From the NCBI RefSeq assembly GCF_029094505.1, contig NZ_CP119108.1, positions 1,922,001 to 1,986,000 on the forward strand: a stretch of DNA of 64,000 nt. Reading direction: 5' to 3'. Positions 28,377 through 37,604 of this stretch are shown here, one piece after another. The notes beneath the pieces are model-generated. The model worked only from the letters and a program-made list of their open reading frames with translations. It was not told the origin of the DNA and did not search any database. How positions within the stretch are numbered: position 1 is the stretch's first letter; each line of letters starts with the position of its first letter. The translations under genes were made by a program, and so were the position numbers. Source of the stretch: Microbacterium horticulturae. GTDB lineage: Bacteria > Actinomycetota > Actinomycetes > Actinomycetales > Microbacteriaceae.

Positions 28377-29471
28377 GTGCAGGACGACGCCACACGACAT
28401 CGCGACGCGCCCGTCCCACCCCTCGGTTCCGGCGTCTCCTTCGTCATGCCCGTCCTCAACGAGGCCGCCTATCTCGAGCGAGCCGTCCGCACGGTCCTCG
28501 CGCAGGCAGTCGACGGCCCCTCCGAGCTCGTGCTGGCTCTCGGCCCCTCCACAGACGGGACCACCGAGATCGCCCGTCGGCTCGCGACATCCGACCGACG
28601 CATTCTGCTCGTCGACAATCCCGGTGCCGACATCCCCAAGGGCCTCAATCTCGCCATCCGCGCGAGTCGCAACCCCACGATCGTACGGGTCGACGCACAC
28701 TCCGAGCTCTCCGACGGTTACGTCCGCTCCGCGCTGGCAACGCTCGCCCGCACCCGTGCCGCCAACGTGGGCGGGGTCATGCGCGCCGACGGCCACACCC
28801 CTTTCCAGCGTGCCGTGGCGCGCGCGTACAACTCGCCGATCGGTCTGGGCGGGGGCGCCTATCACGGTGGAGCGCAGGCCGGAGAAGCCGAATCCGCCTA
28901 TCTGGGCGTGATGCGCCGTGACGTGCTTGAAGAGGTCGGACTCTTCGACGAGACGGTGCGGCGCGGTGAGGACTGGGAACTCAACCTGCGCATTCGCAGC
29001 GCCGGCTACCGCGTCTGGTTCGACCCGGCACTGTCGGTCACGTACTGGCCGCGCGAGAGCTGGACGCGGCTCGCGCAGCAGTTCCGCGCAACGGGTGCCT
29101 GGCGTGGCGAGCTCGTCCGCCGCTACGGCCGACGAAACTCGCTGCGGTTCTTCGCTCCTCCGGCGCTCGTCGTCAGCATCGCGGCCGCGATCGTCGTCGG
29201 CGCGCTGCAGCTGACGCGCGTGCTCGGCGGCCGCGCATCCGCCATCGCCTCGGTCGTGTATCTGCCGCTTCTCGCGTACCTCGTCCTCCTCGGCACGGTT
29301 GCCGCCGGTCGAGGGGGCGGACGGGGTTGGCGCGATCGCCTGTGGACACTCGCGGTGCTGCCGACCATGCATCTGGCCTGGGGCGTCGGCTTCCTGCAGG
29401 GCCTTGTCGCCGGAGCCCACGGCACCGTCGACACCTCACGGCTGGGCTCGCGCAACACGCCGCTGCCCTGA
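28377..29471 (+). CDS. Family 2 glycosyltransferase, membrane-associated
   Basis: 364 residues. GT-A catalytic domain: VSFVMPVLNEAAYLERAV at about 23-40, DAHSELSDGY as the DXD-equivalent, and GEDWELNLR for the acceptor-base region. Two or three hydrophobic segments near the C-terminus (about 265-340) anchor it in the membrane. GTG start at 28377; the domain begins soon after, so a later ATG (28446) would cut into the first strand. Convergent with the tagF-like pair, so a role in wall-glycopolymer or exopolysaccharide assembly is likely. Confidence 0.88.
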   Translation: MQDDATRHRDAPVPPLGSGVSFVMPVLNEAAYLERAVRTVLAQAVDGPSELVLALGPSTDGTTEIARRLATSDRRILLVDNPGADIPKGLNLAIRASRNPTIVRVDAHSELSDGYVRSALATLARTRAANVGGVMRADGHTPFQRAVARAYNSPIGLGGGAYHGGAQAGEAESAYLGVMRRDVLEEVGLFDETVRRGEDWELNLRIRSAGYRVWFDPALSVTYWPRESWTRLAQQFRATGAWRGELVRRYGRRNSLRFFAPPALVVSIAAAIVVGALQLTRVLGGRASAIASVVYLPLLAYLVLLGTVAAGRGGGRGWRDRLWTLAVLPTMHLAWGVGFLQGLVAGAHGTVDTSRLGSRNTPLP

Positions 29472-29474
29472 GCG

Positions 29475-30911
29475 TCAGCGCTCGACGAAGCCCTGGTCCA
29501 GGATGCGCGCCACGACCCGCTGGGCGGCGTTCCCATCGTCGCGGGCGTTGAACGTCTCCCGCCAGCGCTCGTACCGCTGCGCCCACTCAGCCGGATCGTG
29601 ATCGCGGATCGCGGCGGCCAATTCCTCCTGCGTGTGCACGATCGGCCCCGGCGCGTGCGCCGGCAGATCGAAGTAGAAGTCGCGCAGACGTCCGCGGTAG
29701 TGCGCGATGTCGGGCGTGAAGAAGAAGACGGGGCGCCCGGTCACCGTGAAGTCGAACATCACCGACGAATAGTCCGTGATCAACAGGTCAGCCGCCGACA
29801 TCACCTGGGCGGCATCGGGAAAGCCCGTCACATCGATCACGCGTGCGCCTGCGGCATCCTGCCCCGGAATCAGGGTCCGAGAGTGCCCGCGCACGAGGAC
29901 CACCGCTCCGGTCTGCCGCGCCAACGCCTCGGCATCGAGGAAGTCGACCATCTCGTCGCGGTCGTCCCGCCAAGTCGGTGCGTACAGCAGAACGCGCTCG
30001 CCGTCGGCGATGCCCAGCAGGCGGCGCGTGGCTCCCCCGTCGCCGGTGACCAGCACGTCATTGCGCGGATACCCCTCGATCCAGACCGGCCGCCTGTGAA
30101 AGGCGTACGCGCCGCGCAGAATCCGCGCGGCGTAGGGATTCTGCGCGAGCAACACGTTCCAGCGGCTCGACTCGCGCAGCGCCGCCGCCATCCGCCGCGG
30201 CGCGACGCCCCGGTGCAGTGCCAGCCGCTTCAGCGGCGTTCCGTGCCACGTCTGCAGCACCCGTTGGCCGCCGCGCCGCTCGAAGCGCCGCCGCAGCCAG
30301 TCGTTGACCACGAGCAAGCGCGCCGCGCCTCGGGCACGCCACCACTCGGGGCTGCCCTCGACAACCGCGACAGCGCCGTCGGGAACGGGGATCGACAAGT
30401 CCACGACGCTCCAGTACCGCCTCACATGCGGCGCGTGGCGCACCAGTTCCCGGTCGATCGCGAGCGGGTTGTCGCTCACGTTGCGGCCGTAGAAGCTCTC
30501 GAAGAAGACGGCGTTCTCCAGCGGTGTCTTCGGGCGCGTGGCGTACCGGCGCTCCAGCGCGGCCTGACCTTCCCACGACTCATACGCCGGGTCGACCGGA
30601 GGGCCCACCCGCACCGTGTCCCCCTCAACGGACGCCCGCAGCGCGCCGAGCATCGTGACGGGGAGGGATGCCGCAGGCACATCGGCACCGTCGATCTCGA
30701 GCGTGTACTCGCCGCTCGGCAGCGGCAGCAGCGGACCGCCCCACCGCGCCGCCCGCAACGGCACGACCGCGCGCCACGTCTTGCCGCGGCCGCTCACGCG
30801 TGCGATCGTTCGGGCCCGAGACCCCACGAGCATCGCCGATCGCGGCCGCGCACCGGCGCCGCTGACGACGAGCGCGGGCGCGTCGCCCGCTTCGAGCCGT
30901 ACCTCGGTCAT
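29475..30911 (-). CDS. CDP-glycerol/ribitol glycerophosphotransferase (TagF/TagB-like), first of pair
   Basis: 478 residues. Teichoic-acid type polyol-phosphate transferase: TWHGTPLKRL (about 225-234) and DYSSVMFDF (about 376-384) are the signature motifs of the CDP-glycerol family, with the His likely catalytic. An N-terminal ~110-residue domain, beta-rich with Arg, precedes the transferase fold. No signal peptide; cytoplasmic face of the membrane. The ATG overlaps the stop of the second tagF-like gene (30908-30911). Confidence 0.88.
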   Translation of the reverse strand: MTEVRLEAGDAPALVVSGAGARPRSAMLVGSRARTIARVSGRGKTWRAVVPLRAARWGGPLLPLPSGEYTLEIDGADVPAASLPVTMLGALRASVEGDTVRVGPPVDPAYESWEGQAALERRYATRPKTPLENAVFFESFYGRNVSDNPLAIDRELVRHAPHVRRYWSVVDLSIPVPDGAVAVVEGSPEWWRARGAARLLVVNDWLRRRFERRGGQRVLQTWHGTPLKRLALHRGVAPRRMAAALRESSRWNVLLAQNPYAARILRGAYAFHRRPVWIEGYPRNDVLVTGDGGATRRLLGIADGERVLLYAPTWRDDRDEMVDFLDAEALARQTGAVVLVRGHSRTLIPGQDAAGARVIDVTGFPDAAQVMSAADLLITDYSSVMFDFTVTGRPVFFFTPDIAHYRGRLRDFYFDLPAHAPGPIVHTQEELAAAIRDHDPAEWAQRYERWRETFNARDDGNAAQRVVARILDQGFVER

Positions 30912-32167
30912 CGTGCCCGCCTCCCCGCCCGCACGCGTGCGACGATCCTCTCGTGCACGCGTGCCGCGTTCCGTCCGTCTCGGTGTGCGTGCACGACGGT
31001 GTCCAGTTCGCGGGCACGCGCCAGCCGACGCTCTCGCACGTCGGCGTCGGCGAGCACGGCATCGATCTGCGCGACGGCTTCCGACCAGGTGCGCGCCGCA
31101 TCGTCGCCGGCGATGTCCGCGTAGGTGCCGTACAGGCCGCGCCTGGCGACGTAGCTCTCCAGATCCGGTGCGAGGAACACGCTGGGCAGCGGGATCAGCG
31201 TCACGTCGTAGAGAAGCGACGAGTAGTCGGTGAGGAAGACATCCACCCCCGGCAGTACGGGGGTCACGTCGGTGAGGACGTCTGATCCCAGCATCCTCAC
31301 CCGATCCGTGGGCCGCGGCGGCGAATACCGACCGGCGCCGAGCGGATGGGAGCGGACGAGCAGCACGGCGTCGCGCGCGTCGAGCATCGCGATGATGGCT
31401 TCCCATTCATCGGCGTCGGGGATCGCGGCATCGGGGTCCCCGTCGCGCCAGGTCGGCGCGTACAGCACGAGCCGTCGATCGCCCACGTCGCCCACGGTGG
31501 CCGCGATCGTCTCGCGTGCGGCGCGGCGGCGGGCCGCGGCATCCCCCTGCGACAGCACGTCCACCCGCGGCTCGCCCGTCACCGGCACGTGGTTGTCGGC
31601 CAGCGAGAACGCAGACTCGAGCCGCCCGCGCACGAGGTGCGACGCGGCGGGGATCAGATCGATCTGCCGCGTGGTCCGGCGGTAGGCGAGCCGCAGCACC
31701 GCGCGCACGAGACGCGCGAAGGGCAAGCGCCGCAGTGCGACGGGCAGCTGGACGGTCTCGGGCGAGTCGATACCGACCCGCTTGAGCGGGATCCCGTGCC
31801 ACAGCTGCGCGATGAACGCGCCGGAGGTCGCATAGCGGTTCACGTCACCGAACCCGTGCGTGACCACGACCACGCGGGCGCGCGCAGTGCGCCAGAACCC
31901 CCTCACGGAATGCCGCCGGATCGTGGGGATGCCGAGGGCCGCGGCATCCCGCTCCTCGCGGTCACTGCCGACGAGCCAGACCGAGGGATGCCGCGCCGCG
32001 GCCTCATTCCACAGCGCGAGGGCGCCGTCACCGATGCCCGCACCGCACCCGTAGACCCATTCATCCGGGCTGCGAGGGATGAGCACGGTCGCGAGCCGTC
32101 CCGCCGCATACAGAGGGATGCGCACGAGCTTGGCCGCGTTCCCCGCGCTGAACGAGAAGGACGCCAC
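30908..32167 (-). CDS. CDP-glycerol glycerophosphotransferase-like protein (TagF/TagB-like), second of pair
   Basis: 419 residues from a GTG start. LWHGIPLKRVG (about 121-131) and TDYSSLLYDV (about 318-327) are the family motifs; no separate N-terminal domain. First gene of the two-gene minus-strand unit. The start codon lies within a strong hairpin (32161-32193) that could end htrA transcription or mask initiation. A GTG 14 codons downstream (32125) avoids most of the hairpin but would delete the amphipathic N-terminus (FSAGNAAKLVRIPLYAAGR) that looks genuine. Confidence 0.85.
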   Translation of the reverse strand: MASFSFSAGNAAKLVRIPLYAAGRLATVLIPRSPDEWVYGCGAGIGDGALALWNEAAARHPSVWLVGSDREERDAAALGIPTIRRHSVRGFWRTARARVVVVTHGFGDVNRYATSGAFIAQLWHGIPLKRVGIDSPETVQLPVALRRLPFARLVRAVLRLAYRRTTRQIDLIPAASHLVRGRLESAFSLADNHVPVTGEPRVDVLSQGDAAARRRAARETIAATVGDVGDRRLVLYAPTWRDGDPDAAIPDADEWEAIIAMLDARDAVLLVRSHPLGAGRYSPPRPTDRVRMLGSDVLTDVTPVLPGVDVFLTDYSSLLYDVTLIPLPSVFLAPDLESYVARRGLYGTYADIAGDDAARTWSEAVAQIDAVLADADVRERRLARARELDTVVHAHRDGRNAARVHERIVARVRAGRRAR

Positions 32168-32193
32168 CCCGCGAGCCTATCGCGGGGTGGCGT
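32161..32193 (-). terminator. Hairpin downstream of htrA overlapping the tagF-like start codon
   Basis: Perfect 13-bp inverted repeat: ACGCCACCCCGCG (32161-32173) and its reverse complement (32181-32193) with a 7-base loop. It follows the htrA stop (32209) by 16 bases and includes the GTG (32165-32167) of the next gene. No U-tract follows on the minus strand; a T-rich stretch lies on the plus-strand side. It may be a terminator, an attenuator, or an RNA structure sequestering the start. Confidence 0.7.
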
Positions 32194-32208
32194 CTTGTCT
32201 CTGAGCGA

Positions 32209-33699
32209 TCACTTCGTGAGCGACCCCAGGGTGACCTGTGTGGTCTCCGTCTTGCCATCGCGGACGTAGGTGACCTCGGCGGAACTTCCGCTGGCCAGTG
32301 CGCGTACCTGCGCGGTGAGGTCCACGGCGCCCGTCACCGGAACGCCGTCGAACTTCGTCACGATGTCGCCCGCCTTCAGGCCGCCCTCGGCCGCGCCGCC
32401 GCCGCTGGTCACGTCGACGATGTACGCCCCCGTGATCGTCGCCCCCTGGACTGTGGACGCGTCGCGGACGCTGGCGCCGAGCAGACCGTGCGTTGCCGAG
32501 CCGTTCTTCATCAGGTCGTCTGCCACGCGGTGAGCGATGTCGGACGGGATGGAGAAGCCCACGCCGATCGAGCCGCTCTGGTCGGATGACGAGGTGCTCC
32601 CGGCGGAGGCGATGGCCACGTTGATGCCGACCAGCTCGCCCTTGCCGTTCACGAGCGCGCCACCCGAGTTGCCGGGGTTGATCGGCGCGTCGGTCTGGAT
32701 GACGGCGATCTTGATGGTCTCGGAGGTCTGCTGCTGGGTCTGCCCCTGCCCGAAGTCGAAGTAGTAGGGGTTGTCGCCCTGTTGGCCATCACCGTTCTGG
32801 CCTTCGTCGCCACCGCTGCTGTCGGGCGCGGCCGACGAAGCGATCTCGATGGAGCGGTTCAGGGCGCTGACGATTCCGGTGGTCACCGTGTTCGACAGTC
32901 CCAGCGGCGCACCGATCGCCACGGTCTGGTCGCCCACATTGAGCTTCGAGGAGTCGCCCCACGTGATCGGCGTCATTTCGGGGGCGCCCTCGAGCTTGAT
33001 CACGGCGAGGTCGTAGACCGGGTCGGTTCCCACGATCTTGGCGGCGTAGATGTGTCCGTCCGACGTGGTCACCGAGATCGTCGGGTCGGCGCTCTCACCG
33101 TCGAGCGTGACGACGTGCGTGTTGGTGAGCACGTAGCCGTCCTTGCTGAGCACGACGCCCGAACCGGTACCACCGCTCTGGCCGGCGCTCACGTTGATCG
33201 TGACGACGCTGGGAACCACCTTCGTGGCGATCGCCGTGGTGGCGTTCACGCTGTCGGTGTTGTTAACCGTCACGACCTGCGGGCCCGACGAGGTCGACGA
33301 CGCGTCGGAGGGACCCCACAGGTTCGCGCCGGCCCACGTCGTGCCCACGCCCGCGGCGCCGCCGACGAGCGCTGCCGCCACGAGCAGGCCCACGACCTTG
33401 CCGGGGCCGGACTTCTTCTTCTCGGCGGTGCGCACCTGCCCTCCGGCGGGCTGACCGGTCGGAGCGCTCGACGGCACGCCAAAGCCTTGACCCGGATAGG
33501 GCAGGGTCGGGGCGGACACCGAGGAAGCGGATGCTGGGGGCACCGACGGGGCCGAGTACGACGGGTGCTGCGGTGCAGGGCGAACACCACCGCTGGGCGC
33601 GGCACCGGTGGCGCCGGTGGCGGGCGGCAACGGCGGGACCGGCGGAATGGACTGCGATGCGGAGTTCTCCTCGGGACGGTTGTCCTGGTTCTCACTCAT
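32209..33699 (-). CDS. Membrane-anchored HtrA/DegP-type serine protease
   Basis: 496 residues, topology typical of actinobacterial HtrA/PepD: cytoplasmic Pro/Ser/Ala-rich N-terminus (1-100), one TM segment (101-124), extracellular trypsin-like domain with H195 (LTNTHVV), D230 (DPVYDLAVIK) and S345 (NPGNSGGAL), then a PDZ domain (about 405-490). The protease domain has an insertion (290-325) rich in Gly/Gln/Asp. AAGGAG precedes the ATG; the frame continues upstream without a good start. Envelope-stress protein quality control is expected. Confidence 0.93.
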   Translation of the reverse strand: MSENQDNRPEENSASQSIPPVPPLPPATGATGAAPSGGVRPAPQHPSYSAPSVPPASASSVSAPTLPYPGQGFGVPSSAPTGQPAGGQVRTAEKKKSGPGKVVGLLVAAALVGGAAGVGTTWAGANLWGPSDASSTSSGPQVVTVNNTDSVNATTAIATKVVPSVVTINVSAGQSGGTGSGVVLSKDGYVLTNTHVVTLDGESADPTISVTTSDGHIYAAKIVGTDPVYDLAVIKLEGAPEMTPITWGDSSKLNVGDQTVAIGAPLGLSNTVTTGIVSALNRSIEIASSAAPDSSGGDEGQNGDGQQGDNPYYFDFGQGQTQQQTSETIKIAVIQTDAPINPGNSGGALVNGKGELVGINVAIASAGSTSSSDQSGSIGVGFSIPSDIAHRVADDLMKNGSATHGLLGASVRDASTVQGATITGAYIVDVTSGGGAAEGGLKAGDIVTKFDGVPVTGAVDLTAQVRALASGSSAEVTYVRDGKTETTQVTLGSLTK

Positions 33700-33798
33700 G
33701 GGGTGCTCCTTCTGGCTGACATCTGCCAGCATGCCGCCGGTTTCTGTGTGTTCCGTATGGCGGAACCGCGATCACACTATGCGGGTAGCGTGTGTCGT

Positions 33799-34998
33799 GT
33801 GCAAGACATTCCCGGAGCATGGCGCCGCGCCGCCGCCGGAGCGGGTCTCCTCAGTCCGAACGGGGTGGCCGCACCCACCATCTTCGCCGAGATGAGCGAT
33901 CTGGCCGCCCGCACCGGCGCGATCAATCTCGGCCAGGGCTTTCCCGACGAGGACGGCCCGGCAGAGGTCCTCGAGGCGGCGCGGGCCGCGATCGCGAACG
34001 GCGTCAATCAGTATCCGCCGGGACGTGGCATCCCCTCCCTCCGCTCGGCGATCTCCGAGCATCAGCGGCGCTTCTATGGTCTGACCGTCGACCCCGATCG
34101 CGATGTCGTCGTCACCGCCGGCGCCACCGAGGCCATCGCCGCCGCCCTCCTCGCACTCGTCGACGGTCCCGACGACGAGGTCGTCGTCTTCGAGCCGTAT
34201 TACGACTCGTACGCAGCCTGCGTCGCCCTCGCGGGTGCTCGTCTGGTCCCGGTGCCGTTGCGCTGGCCCGACTTCCAGCCCGATCTCGAGGTGCTGCGCG
34301 CGGCCGTCAGCGATCGCACGCGGGTGATCCTCGTGAACGACCCGCACAACCCGACCGGCGCCGTGTTCAGCGCAGAGGTGCGGGCCGAGATCGTCCGCCT
34401 CGCCGAGCGGCACGACGCCCTGATCGTCGAAGACGAGGTGTACGAGCATCTTATTTTCGACGAACCGCACGTGCCGCTGGCCACGCTGCCCGGCGGGTGG
34501 GAGCGCACTCTGTCGATCTCGTCCGCCGGAAAGACCTACTCGGTGACCGGATGGAAGATCGGCTGGGTCTCGGGTCCTGCCGCCCTCGTCGACGCTGTTC
34601 TGGCCGTCAAGCAGTTCCTGACCTATGTCAACGGCAGCCCGTTCCAGCCGGCCGTGGCCACGGGCCTCGCTCTCTCCGACGCCTTCTTCACCGGCATCGC
34701 GGCGACGCTGCGCCACAAGCGCGACGTGTTGGGAGCGGGACTTCGCTCTGCAGGATTCGCGGTGTCACAGCCACGGGGCTCGTATTTCACGGTGGCGGAT
34801 GCCACGGCCCTGGGCGCGAAGGATGCCGCGGACTTCTGTCGTGAACTGCCCGCGCGGGCGGGAGTGGTGGCGATCCCCCTGACGGCGTTCGTCACCACCG
34901 CGCACCGGGACGCGTATGCGACGCTCGTCCGGTTCGCCGCATGCAAGCGCATCGAGGTCATCGACGAGGCCGCGCGGCGTCTGCAGACTCTCGTCTGA
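33799..34998 (+). CDS. PLP-dependent class I/II aminotransferase
   Basis: 399 residues, fold type I. PLP lysine K245 in SISSAGKTYSVTGWKIGW, N184 of NPTG and D212 of EDEVYEHL are visible. The order and the INLGQGFPDEDGP start (about 42-54) fit the kynurenine/methionine aminotransferase-like group; exact substrate unknown. GTG starts at 33799 and 33790 are both possible, with no ribosome site; a leaderless transcript is likely because CACTATG/GGTAGC boxes lie just upstream. Divergent from htrA. Confidence 0.88.
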   Translation: MQDIPGAWRRAAAGAGLLSPNGVAAPTIFAEMSDLAARTGAINLGQGFPDEDGPAEVLEAARAAIANGVNQYPPGRGIPSLRSAISEHQRRFYGLTVDPDRDVVVTAGATEAIAAALLALVDGPDDEVVVFEPYYDSYAACVALAGARLVPVPLRWPDFQPDLEVLRAAVSDRTRVILVNDPHNPTGAVFSAEVRAEIVRLAERHDALIVEDEVYEHLIFDEPHVPLATLPGGWERTLSISSAGKTYSVTGWKIGWVSGPAALVDAVLAVKQFLTYVNGSPFQPAVATGLALSDAFFTGIAATLRHKRDVLGAGLRSAGFAVSQPRGSYFTVADATALGAKDAADFCRELPARAGVVAIPLTAFVTTAHRDAYATLVRFAACKRIEVIDEAARRLQTLV

Positions 34999-35012
34999 GG
35001 CGAGCGCGAGCC

Positions 35013-35825
35013 TCACTCCCTCGGTACCACCCGAAAGCGGCGCTGCGCCAGCACCGGATTCGCCTGCCGCACGCTGCGCAGCACCCCGGGGTCGAGATGA
35101 GCCACGGCGACGTCCGTAGCTGTCGCGAGCGCCGCTGTGACGACCCCCTGCGGATCCACGATCATCGAGTTGCCGACGCCCAGCGGCGGCGGGTGATCCG
35201 CGCCCGCCAGGTACACCGTGTTCTCGATGGCGCGCGCCAGCAGCAACGTGCGCCAATGGTGTTCCTTCAACGGGCCGCGCACCCACTCGGCGGGTACCAG
35301 CACCACGTCGGCGCCCGCGTCGACGATGCGCCGGGTGACCTCGGGAAAGCGCAGGTCGTAGCAGGTCTGCAGCCCGAAGCGCAGGCCGTCGATCGCAAAG
35401 GTCTCGGGCTCGCCGATGCCGCCGGGTTCGACCCAGTCAGACTCGCGCTGACCGAAAGCGTCATAGAGATGCAGCTTTCGATACGCGGCCACCGGGCCGC
35501 CAGCATCCACCGCCACCGTCGTATTGCGCACCCGGCGTCCGTCGGCTCCCCGCTCGAGAAGCCCCGCAACCAGGTGCACTCCGCGCCGCGCGGCCAGCGC
35601 TGTCAGCGCCGCCGTGAAAGGCCCGTCGAGGTTCTGGGCAAGGGTGACCAGGGTCTCGTCGAACGGGTCGATGAACGCACTCGAGTACTCGGGGAACACC
35701 ACCACGCGCGCCCCGCGATCTGCCGCCAGAGCCGTGAGGCTCTCGATCTGCTCGAGGTTCGCACGGGCGTCACCGGTCGGAGCGAACTGCGCGACGGCGA
35801 CGGCGACCGTGTCGGAGGTGGGCAT
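35013..35825 (-). CDS. Carbon-nitrogen hydrolase (nitrilase superfamily)
   Basis: 270 residues with the Glu-Lys-Cys triad E46 (FPEYSS), K117 (YRKLHLYDAFG) and C155 (TCYDLRFPE). These motifs resemble omega-amidase/deaminated-glutathione amidase-type enzymes rather than true nitrilases. It hydrolyses an amide or carbamoyl substrate in the cytoplasm. The neighbouring convergent aminotransferase makes an omega-amidase/transaminase partnership attractive, but this is inference. Upstream codons in frame lack similarity, so the ATG at 35825 is preferred. Confidence 0.88.
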   Translation of the reverse strand: MPTSDTVAVAVAQFAPTGDARANLEQIESLTALAADRGARVVVFPEYSSAFIDPFDETLVTLAQNLDGPFTAALTALAARRGVHLVAGLLERGADGRRVRNTTVAVDAGGPVAAYRKLHLYDAFGQRESDWVEPGGIGEPETFAIDGLRFGLQTCYDLRFPEVTRRIVDAGADVVLVPAEWVRGPLKEHHWRTLLLARAIENTVYLAGADHPPPLGVGNSMIVDPQGVVTAALATATDVAVAHLDPGVLRSVRQANPVLAQRRFRVVPRE

Positions 35826-35926
35826 GTCTCCATCCTCGCGAGGTGCACTGTCCGCGGCAAGCCCGCGCCCTCGCCGCGGGCATAGCCTGGGGCTGCGGCT
35901 GGGAAGCCCGCCGCGGAAAGGACGAC

Positions 35927-36277
35927 ATGACAGATTCCCCGTATCCGAAGCGCACACCCGACCTGCTACGGCGACGCGACGAGGTCGTGCCCGACACGGC
36001 GGCGGCGTTCCAGGCGTTCAGCCGTCAGGTGTTCGCGGCGGGAGCCCTCGATGATAAGACGAAACAGCTGATAGCGGTGGCCGTGGCCCACGTCACGCAG
36101 TGCCCGTATTGCATCGACGGTCACACCAAGCTCGCGGCCCGGAAGGGCGCATCGGACGAGGAGATCATGGAGGCCGTGTGGGTCGCCGCCGAGATGCGCG
36201 CGGGCGGTGCCTACGCGCACTCGCTGGTGGCGCTGAACGCCCTCGAAACGGTGCACGGCCACCATCGCGCCGGCTGA
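35927..36277 (+). CDS. Carboxymuconolactone decarboxylase/AhpD-like protein
   Basis: 116 residues, all-helical AhpD-like fold. The redox/peroxidatic motif is C59-P-Y-C62 with H66 (QCPYCIDGH). Members act as peroxidases or thiol oxidoreductases; this short single-domain version is typical. AAAGGA ribosome site before the ATG. The flavin reductase-like gene follows after six bases, implying an operon. Confidence 0.88.
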   Translation: MTDSPYPKRTPDLLRRRDEVVPDTAAAFQAFSRQVFAAGALDDKTKQLIAVAVAHVTQCPYCIDGHTKLAARKGASDEEIMEAVWVAAEMRAGGAYAHSLVALNALETVHGHHRAG

Positions 36278-36283
36278 CCGCCC

Positions 36284-36811
36284 GTGGACGCTATCCCACC
36301 GGCCGTCCGGGTGCTGGGCGAGACCTCCGTCCGCGCGGATCAGGACGCCTACAAGCAGCTGGCGACGCTCGCCGCGCGCGGTGTCGCCGTGGTCTCGGCT
36401 GTGCAGGGACGGTGGGATGTCGCGGCCACCGTCACCGACTTCTTGTCGGTCTCGTACGACCCGCCCACGATGGTGGTGAGTCTGTTCGGCCTCTCGCGGA
36501 TCGCCGAGGCGGTCACCTCGTCCGGCCGGTTCGCCGTGAGTCTGCTCGCGCATGACCAGCGCGGCCTCGCCGACCGGCTCGGGGCGCCCGGCGCCCCGCT
36601 CGTGGGACTGCTCGACCAGGTGCCGCACTCGCGGCGCGAGCCGCTGGCCCCTGTCGTCATCGATTCCGCGCTCGCATGGTTCGAACTGCGCGTGGTCGCG
36701 ACACAGGATGCCGCGACCCACGTTCTCGTCGTGGGCGAAGTGGTCGCCACGTGTGCGACCGCGCGGTGGAGCGCTCGGCCGCTGGTGCGATGGCGGTCGG
36801 AGTATCAGTGA
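36284..36811 (+). CDS. Flavin reductase-like FMN-binding protein
   Basis: 175 residues, split-barrel flavin reductase domain (LAARGVAVVSA, TDFLSVSYDPPTMVVSLF, SGRFAVSLLAHDQ). Reduces or holds FMN, often for a partner monooxygenase; here the partner in the same unit is the AhpD-like protein. GTG start six bases after the preceding stop. Substrate unknown. Confidence 0.85.
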   Translation: MDAIPPAVRVLGETSVRADQDAYKQLATLAARGVAVVSAVQGRWDVAATVTDFLSVSYDPPTMVVSLFGLSRIAEAVTSSGRFAVSLLAHDQRGLADRLGAPGAPLVGLLDQVPHSRREPLAPVVIDSALAWFELRVVATQDAATHVLVVGEVVATCATARWSARPLVRWRSEYQ

Positions 36812-36835
36812 TGCCCGGGCCGCGGCGGCGTGCCG

Positions 36836-37459
36836 TCAGGCGACTTCTTCGGCCTCGTCGTCTTCGACCTCGTCGCCGCCTTCCGCCGTGACGTCGCCGG
36901 CGGCCTCGCCCTCGCGCTTGACCGCGGAGATCTCGAACTCGAGCGTGATCTTTTCGGAGACGAGCAGTCCACCGGCATCCAGCGGCATGTTCCACTCGAG
37001 GCCGTACTCACGACGGTCGAGGCGACGGGTGCCCTCGAAGCCGGCGCGCAGTGCACCGAACGCATCGCGGTGAGCGCCTGTGAACTCGATCGGAACCGTG
37101 ACCTGCTTCGTGACATCGCGGATGGTCAGGTCGCCGAACACGACGAGCGCGTTCTCGCTGACCTCTTCGATCCGGGTGCTGTGAAACGCGATCTCCGGCC
37201 AGGTCTCGGCGTCGAAGAAGTCACCGCTGCGCAGGTGGTCATCTCGCTGGGTGCTGCGGGTGTCGACGCTGGCGACCTGCAAGACCACCCGCGCGGCGGA
37301 GTTCTCGGGCTCGTCGAAGTCGACGTGCAGGTGTCCGGCCACGTCGTTGAAGGCGCCGCGGACGGTGGAGACCATCGCGTGCTTCGCTGAGAAGCCGATG
37401 CGCGTGTGCGCAGGATCGAAGTCCCAGTCGCCACTCAGGTCGAATTTCTCTGCGGTCAT
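36836..37459 (-). CDS. YceI-family protein with acidic tail
   Basis: 207 residues. Lipocalin-like YceI barrel: WDFDPAHTRIGFSAKHAMV near the N-terminus and LTIRDVTKQVTVPIEF in the middle. YceI proteins bind polyisoprenoid-type amphiphiles; this one has no signal peptide, so it is cytoplasmic, as usual in actinobacteria. The C-terminus carries a ~25-residue Asp/Glu-rich tail. GGGAAG precedes the ATG at 37459; a TTG 6 codons upstream is the alternative. Confidence 0.88.
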   Translation of the reverse strand: MTAEKFDLSGDWDFDPAHTRIGFSAKHAMVSTVRGAFNDVAGHLHVDFDEPENSAARVVLQVASVDTRSTQRDDHLRSGDFFDAETWPEIAFHSTRIEEVSENALVVFGDLTIRDVTKQVTVPIEFTGAHRDAFGALRAGFEGTRRLDRREYGLEWNMPLDAGGLLVSEKITLEFEISAVKREGEAAGDVTAEGGDEVEDDEAEEVA

Positions 37460-37565
37460 GTTCTTCCCATCGGTCAATACACGAACTTCCCCAGTCTGCC
37501 ACCTCAGCGAAAGGGAAGCCGCCCGCTGACGTGAGGACCCTCTCCTTTTCGGAGTGGCCGCACAC

Positions 37566-37599
37566 GTCGAAGGCCCCCACTTTCGTGGGGGCCTTCGAC
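37566..37599 (-). terminator. Strong hairpin after initiator tRNA
   Basis: Perfect 15-bp inverted repeat at 37566-37580 and 37585-37599 with a 4-base loop (GAAA on the minus strand, a GNRA tetraloop). Starts 6 bases after the tRNA 3' end. T-rich sequence is on the plus-strand side only; minus-strand termination in this GC-rich genome may not need a U-tract. Confidence 0.75.
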
Positions 37600-37604
37600 T
37601 TTCG

